Assembly (NCBI GenBank): GCA_020849945.1
Contig: JADZFK010000097.1
Span: forward strand, 1-64,000
Source: Pirellulales bacterium
Lineage (GTDB): Bacteria > Planctomycetota > Planctomycetia > Pirellulales > Lacipirellulaceae
Length of the DNA: 64,000 nucleotides
Direction: 5' to 3'
A program made the translations under genes and the position numbers. The notes under the pieces were generated by a model. The model saw only the letters and a list, made by a program, of their open reading frames with translations, was not told the DNA's origin and did no database searches. Shown in pieces: positions 60,206 to 64,000 of this stretch (the stretch's first letter is position 1; each line of letters begins with the position of its first letter).

Positions 60206-60868
60206 ATGGCCGATGTCGTCATCTTTGGAACCCGCGATTTCGCTTCCCTTGCGCATTTCTATCTCCAGCACGATAGCGAACATCGCGTCGTTGGGTTCAC
60301 GGTCCATCGCCAGTACGTGCCTGAGTCGGCAACGTTCGAGGGCCTGCCGGTTGTGCCGTTCGAGGAGTTGGAGTCGCACTTTTCGCCCGCCTCGGTACGT
60401 GCCTTCGCTCCGCTCTCGCCAAACCGTATGAATCGATTTCGTGCTGAAATCTTTGGCGAACTCAAGAGTCGCGGGTATTCGTGCATTTCGTACATCAGCA
60501 CGCGGGCAACACGCTTCCCCCAAACCCCTATTGGCGAGAACTGTTTCATCCTCGAAGACAACACGATTCAACCGTTTGTTTTGATCGGCCACAACGTCGT
60601 CCTTTGGAGCGGCAACCACATCGGCCATCACTCGACGATCCGCAACCATGCGTTCGTCACGTCGCATGTCGTCGTTTCGGGGCATTGCGTCGTGGGCGAG
60701 TATTGCTTCCTCGGCGTGAACGCCACGGTCAAGGACCATATAACGTTGGCCGAAGGCACGCTCGTCGGCATGGCCGCCAACATCGCCCGCGATACCGAAC
60801 CTTGGAGCCTCTACAAAGCCGACTCCACCCGCCCCTCCAAGGTCTCCAGCCAAGATATCAACTTCTGA
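60206..60868 (+). CDS. NeuD/PglD-like sugar acetyltransferase
   Basis: A 220-residue enzyme. ADVVIFGTRDFASLAHFYLQHD is the N-terminal small domain; the C-terminal half has hexapeptide (left-handed beta-helix) repeats: IGENCFILEDNTIQPFVLIGHNVVLWSGNHIGHHSTIRNHAFVTSHVVVSGHCVVGEYCFLG. NHIGHHS and VTSHVVVSG contain His residues like the active-site His of PglD/NeuD. It probably acetylates an amino sugar. Four bases after the methyltransferase. Confidence 0.85.
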   Translation: MADVVIFGTRDFASLAHFYLQHDSEHRVVGFTVHRQYVPESATFEGLPVVPFEELESHFSPASVRAFAPLSPNRMNRFRAEIFGELKSRGYSCISYISTRATRFPQTPIGENCFILEDNTIQPFVLIGHNVVLWSGNHIGHHSTIRNHAFVTSHVVVSGHCVVGEYCFLGVNATVKDHITLAEGTLVGMAANIARDTEPWSLYKADSTRPSKVSSQDINF

Positions 60869-60919
60869 GCGAGGCATTCTATGAATAGAACAACCCAAAT
60901 AACAAGAATGCGCATTGCG

Positions 60920-60996
60920 CATTGGTAACGTGCCATTTGGAATTGGTCATTATAGAAATGGCCCATGACAAATGAGCCATTTGCAGTGACCGATGC
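60920..60996 (+). repeat. Dispersed repeat, copy 2 (pair with 31241-31323)
   Basis: cattggtaacgtgccatttg, then aaatggcccatgacaaatga, then gccatttgcagtgaccgatg. Aligns with 31241-31323. The 215-base spacer around it contains no gene. Confidence 0.65.
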
Positions 60997-61083
60997 TCCG
61001 CTCTGTTCTCCGTGATCTCTGTGACCTCTGTGGCAAACAATCGCTGTGGCAAACGACCTTCGCAACACCTTGGGCCAAGCCTC

Positions 61084-62028
61084 ATGAACTGGCACAAGCT
61101 AGGCCTGGTGTGGGCCCCAACGGGCGAGTTACCTTGGGCGCAGTCGCATGCCACGCTGCCGGTCGTTCAGGTGGTTGGCGGCGATCGTTGGTGCGTCTTC
61201 GTCGGCTGCCGCGATGACCTCGGGAAAACACGCATCGCCCGCCTCGAATTGAATATCGCACCTTTGCCCAACGAATTGCCGACCGTGCTCAGTGTCGCCC
61301 CCAGCCCCATTTTGCCGCTCGGCCTGCCCGGCACCTTTGATGACAGCGGCATGATGCCCGGCTACCTCGTAGCCGATGGCGATTCGCTGCTCCTCTACTA
61401 CATCGGTTGGAATGTCAAGGCGACCGTGCCTTATCACACGTCCATCGGCCTCGCAATTAGCCACGACCGTGGCCACACGTTTCAGCGTCACTCGCTCGGC
61501 CCGATCCTCGATCGTTCCGCCGTTGATCCCTACTTCACCACGTCGCCCTGCGTTCTTCGCGAAGAAGACTGCTGGCGAATGTGGTACATCTCGGGCACCG
61601 GTTGGCGCGAAATCAACGGTCGATGGGAGCCTGAATATCATGTCAAGCTCGCCGAGTCGCCCGATGGTTATTCGTGGACCCCGACGGGCATCTCGTGCAT
61701 CGACCCAGGCCCCGGCTACGCGATTGGCCACCCCTGCGTCTTTCGCCACGATTGCCGCTATGCCATGCTCTATTCGATCCGTTCGACGACGGACTATCGA
61801 ACCGACTCTAAAAATAGCTATCACCTGGGCTACGCCGATTCCACCGACGGCATCCGTTGGAATCGACGCGATAAGCTCGCCGGCATCACGTGCTCCGCCT
61901 CGGGCTGGGATTCCGAGATGATCGAATACGCCTGGCTGCAACACCACAACGACCAAACGTACCTTCTTCATAACGGCAACGGCTTTGGCCGCTCCGGCTT
62001 CGGCATCGCTCATCTGCATGCCAGTTAG
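61084..62028 (+). CDS. Five-bladed beta-propeller protein (GH43/GH130-like fold) in the polysaccharide locus
   Basis: A 314-residue cytoplasmic protein (no signal peptide). ATG 61084 starts MNWHKLGLVWAPTGELPW. Repeated blade-like motifs: LYYIGWNVKATVPYHTSIGLAIS, YFTTSPCVLREEDCWRMWYISGT, HPCVFRHDCRYAMLYSIRS and YHLGYADSTDGIRW, with DPYFTTSP and SEMIEYAW resembling the Asp/Glu sites of GH43/GH32/GH130 enzymes. Such proteins appear in some LPS/capsule loci; they may hydrolyse, phosphorolyse or transfer sugars. No activity assigned. Confidence 0.7.
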   Translation: MNWHKLGLVWAPTGELPWAQSHATLPVVQVVGGDRWCVFVGCRDDLGKTRIARLELNIAPLPNELPTVLSVAPSPILPLGLPGTFDDSGMMPGYLVADGDSLLLYYIGWNVKATVPYHTSIGLAISHDRGHTFQRHSLGPILDRSAVDPYFTTSPCVLREEDCWRMWYISGTGWREINGRWEPEYHVKLAESPDGYSWTPTGISCIDPGPGYAIGHPCVFRHDCRYAMLYSIRSTTDYRTDSKNSYHLGYADSTDGIRWNRRDKLAGITCSASGWDSEMIEYAWLQHHNDQTYLLHNGNGFGRSGFGIAHLHAS

Positions 62029-62047
62029 GCGTGAATCGTCCCCCAAG

Positions 62048-62076
62048 CCGGAAGCGTTAGTGCCCGAAACTTCCGG
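62048..62076. terminator. Hairpin between convergent genes
   Basis: ccggaag ... cttccgg, 7-bp stem with a 15-base loop, in the 62-base gap between the propeller gene (+) and ABC gene (-). No U-run, so weak terminator evidence. Part of it resembles the planctomycete agccggaagcgt repeat. Confidence 0.4.
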
Positions 62077-62090
62077 AACCCCCCGCGCGT

Positions 62091-64000
62091 TTACGCTACT
62101 CGCAACGTTTGTTCCACCGGCTCTAGCATCCCATGCTCGACCCGCACCACGCGGCTGGCCAGCGAAAGCGTGCTTTCCCGATGCGTGATCATGATCAGCG
62201 TGCGATGCTGGCCGTACTCGGCCAATGCGTCGTGAATCAACTTTTCGCTCTCGACGTCGATCTGGCTCGTTGCTTCGTCCAGGATCAAGATTTCCGCGTT
62301 GCGAAGAAACGCGCGGGCGAGGGTGATCCGCTGCCGCTGCCCGCCGCTGAGTCGATGCCCGTTGGGGCCCACCATCGTTTGGTATCCCTGCGGCAGTTGC
62401 GAGACGAATCCGTCGGCTCGTGCCAGCCGAGCTGCCGCCATGATTTCTTCTTCCGTCGCATCCCATCGCCCGTAGCGAATGTTGTGTAGGATCGATTCAT
62501 TGAAAAGCTCGGTCTGCTGCGTTACGATCGCGATGCGGCTTCGTAAGTCCTTTAGCGCGAATTCGCGGAGCGAAACCGAATCGATCGTCACCGCGCCTTG
62601 TTGTGGGTCGTAGAAGCGGCATAAGAGGTTGATGAGCGTGCTCTTTCCGCCGCCGTTCGGGCCGACAATCGCTAGGTGTTCGCCACGCTGGATAGACAGG
62701 TTCACCCCCTTCAACACCGGGTGCTGCGGCGTGTAGCCAAATAGCACGTCGCGGAAGTCGATCCGTTCGTGCGGCGTCGGCATCGCCTTGGGCACGGCAG
62801 GTTCCTCAAGCCGCGATTCACGTTCTAAAATCGGGTACAACAGCCCCGCGGCGGCCATCCCGTTATTCACCGCCGTCACTACGCTCGAAAGTTTCCGTAA
62901 TGGATCCGATGCCCCCACTAACAATGCAAAGAACACCGTCAACTGAGTCATCGTGAGCGGACGATCCGACATCGGAATCCCGAGAATGTGCGTTTGCTTA
63001 TTGATCACGAGGTAGCCCGAAACGATCACCCCGATGCACAAGATGCCCATCCCCAGCAGCTCGGTAACCGGGTGGCTTAGGCTGTTGTACAGTGTGGATT
63101 TCATCGCAAAACGGCGCATCTGGCCAGTCGAGTTTCGAAAGCGCTGACGTTCAAAATCCTCCATCGTGTTGGCCTGCACCGTCAGCAGTGAGTTGAAGAC
63201 TTCCAGCATCACATGATGGAAGTTCATCGAACGATCGAGCATTCGGACCGAAAGACCGCGAATCCGGCGGTTCAAAAACAGAATGAGAACCACCGCAACT
63301 GGTGCAAGCAGGAGCGAAGCCAGCGTCAGCCGCCACGAAATGAACCAAGCCCCACCCAAGCACGCCAGGATTCGTAGTGGTTCCGTCACGGCGCCGCCGT
63401 AGAACCCGGTGATGCCGTTGGCTAGCATGTCGGTCGTGTGCGTGATGTGGGCCGTGTAGCCGCTGATCCCCAGGGTGTCGAACGTGGGGCGATCTAGCGC
63501 GACTGCCTTGTCGAATAATCGTCCCCGCATGTTGCGGGCAATCGTTTGCGAGACATACGAAATCGTCATCGTGTTGACGAGCATCAGCACCTGCTTCAGT
63601 GCTGTGGCAACAGCCACAAACAAGGCGATCAGCGCCACGGTGGCAAATGGCTTCGAGGGCATGAACCGTTCGAAGTAAGGCTGTAAACGCTGGGCCGAGT
63701 AGATGCTGGCTCGCTCCACCTGGCATTGCGTTTGCGCCACCTCGCGCTCGAGTGTAACTATTGCACGTACTTCCTCGTTGGGCGATTTGGCAACGCGATC
63801 TTCAATTTCTCGTAGCTTGGCTTCGTGGGCCGCCAGGCTCTTCTGGTGCGATTCCAGCCGTGCCCGATTCCACTCTTGTAGCGATTGGCCGTGAAACGTC
63901 GTCTCGATGATCGGGTAGAGCGCCGCGATGTTCGCGCTCCATAGCGCGGCCACGCCGAGCGAGCAACCGATGGCCATTACCAACGCCGGCCAGTACCGCC
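62091..64000 (-). CDS. MsbA-like ABC transporter permease/ATPase, 5' end outside the window
   Basis: At least 630 residues visible; the frame stays open to the window edge, so the track start at 63983 (TTG) is probably internal and the gene is partial. N-terminal TM helices with a charged coiled-coil insert after TM1 (WNRARLESHQKSLAAHEAKL, TLEREVAQTQCQVERASI), then the exporter TM core (MFVAVATALKQVLMLVNT-like). The ATPase has GPNGGGKST (Walker A), LSGGQRQR (signature), ILILDEAT (Walker B) and ITHR (H-loop). Likely flips lipid A or lipid-linked glycan, fitting the polysaccharide locus. Confidence 0.9.
   Translation of the reverse strand, partial: RYWPALVMAIGCSLGVAALWSANIAALYPIIETTFHGQSLQEWNRARLESHQKSLAAHEAKLREIEDRVAKSPNEEVRAIVTLEREVAQTQCQVERASIYSAQRLQPYFERFMPSKPFATVALIALFVAVATALKQVLMLVNTMTISYVSQTIARNMRGRLFDKAVALDRPTFDTLGISGYTAHITHTTDMLANGITGFYGGAVTEPLRILACLGGAWFISWRLTLASLLLAPVAVVLILFLNRRIRGLSVRMLDRSMNFHHVMLEVFNSLLTVQANTMEDFERQRFRNSTGQMRRFAMKSTLYNSLSHPVTELLGMGILCIGVIVSGYLVINKQTHILGIPMSDRPLTMTQLTVFFALLVGASDPLRKLSSVVTAVNNGMAAAGLLYPILERESRLEEPAVPKAMPTPHERIDFRDVLFGYTPQHPVLKGVNLSIQRGEHLAIVGPNGGGKSTLINLLCRFYDPQQGAVTIDSVSLREFALKDLRSRIAIVTQQTELFNESILHNIRYGRWDATEEEIMAAARLARADGFVSQLPQGYQTMVGPNGHRLSGGQRQRITLARAFLRNAEILILDEATSQIDVESEKLIHDALAEYGQHRTLIMITHRESTLSLASRVVRVEHGMLEPVEQTLRVA

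Noticed and set aside
59517-60431. 304-codon ORF across the methyltransferase and acetyltransferase genes
   Set aside because: Arg-rich out-of-frame reading of two genes with intact motifs and a four-base gap.
61129-62466. 445-codon minus-strand ORF across the propeller gene and ABC gene end
   Set aside because: Crosses two convergent genes with clear motifs and has Gly/Arg/Ala-rich shadow composition.

Overview
The window looks like a chromosomal segment of a planctomycete of the Pirellulales type. The evidence is a DUF1559/prepilin-like secreted protein coupled to a small lipoprotein, a BBP7-type outer-membrane barrel protein, a Tat-exported Gfo/Idh/MocA oxidoreductase, a PmoA-like DUF6807 protein, a cysteine-rich exported protein, and moderately high GC with long intergenic spacers full of short palindromic repeats. 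No rRNA, tRNA, CRISPR array, integrase or prophage was recognised. The one clear mobile element is an IS630-family insertion sequence near 57.6-58.8 kb; the first 116 bases hold the 3' end of a gene that may be a transposase.

Layout. 0-8.7 kb: an exported alpha/beta hydrolase, a pentapeptide-repeat protein, a Ser/Thr kinase with four C-terminal zinc ribbons, a BON protein, MgtE, a lipoprotein/DUF1559 pair, and pyrF. 9.5-22.9 kb: a Gfo/Idh/MocA oxidoreductase, glutamate dehydrogenase, a large zinc-ribbon/STN-like protein, a YkgJ cysteine-cluster protein, a lipid A acyltransferase-like enzyme, LarE, a VKOR-DsbA fusion, an SDR, a Cys-rich exported protein and a DUF6807 protein. 23.1-28.6 kb: a tight minus-strand operon (cupin phosphoglucose isomerase, ROK kinase, class I mannose-6-phosphate isomerase, second cupin, MFS sugar porter) that should import, phosphorylate and isomerise hexoses. 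28.8-31.2 kb: a large MscS-type channel.

31.7-39.4 kb: a probable beta-mannan utilisation locus (GH5-like multidomain protein, sodium/solute symporter, GH130 phosphorylase) with a divergent LacI regulator. Mannose released by this locus would enter metabolism through the kinase and isomerase operon just upstream. 39.4-45.0 kb: a threonine-aldolase-like enzyme, hisD, hisC and a BBP7 protein. 45.3-49.5 kb: a probable lysine or aminoadipate catabolic cluster (saccharopine/lysine dehydrogenase family protein plus ALDH7) with a divergent unknown protein.

49.6-64.0 kb: a surface polysaccharide locus with GT4 and GT2 glycosyltransferases, a DegT-type aminotransferase, RfbB, RfbA, a FemAB/GNAT-like protein, a methyltransferase, a left-handed beta-helix acetyltransferase, a beta-propeller protein and an MsbA-like ABC exporter cut by the window end. 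RmlC and RmlD are absent, which suggests a dTDP-amino sugar rather than rhamnose. The IS630 element sits inside this locus and seems to have cut the 3' end of a small exported protein gene.

Most function calls rest on motifs read by eye from the translations; no database search was possible. Several dispersed repeat families (pairs and triples of related intergenic sequences) were found by direct comparison within the window.
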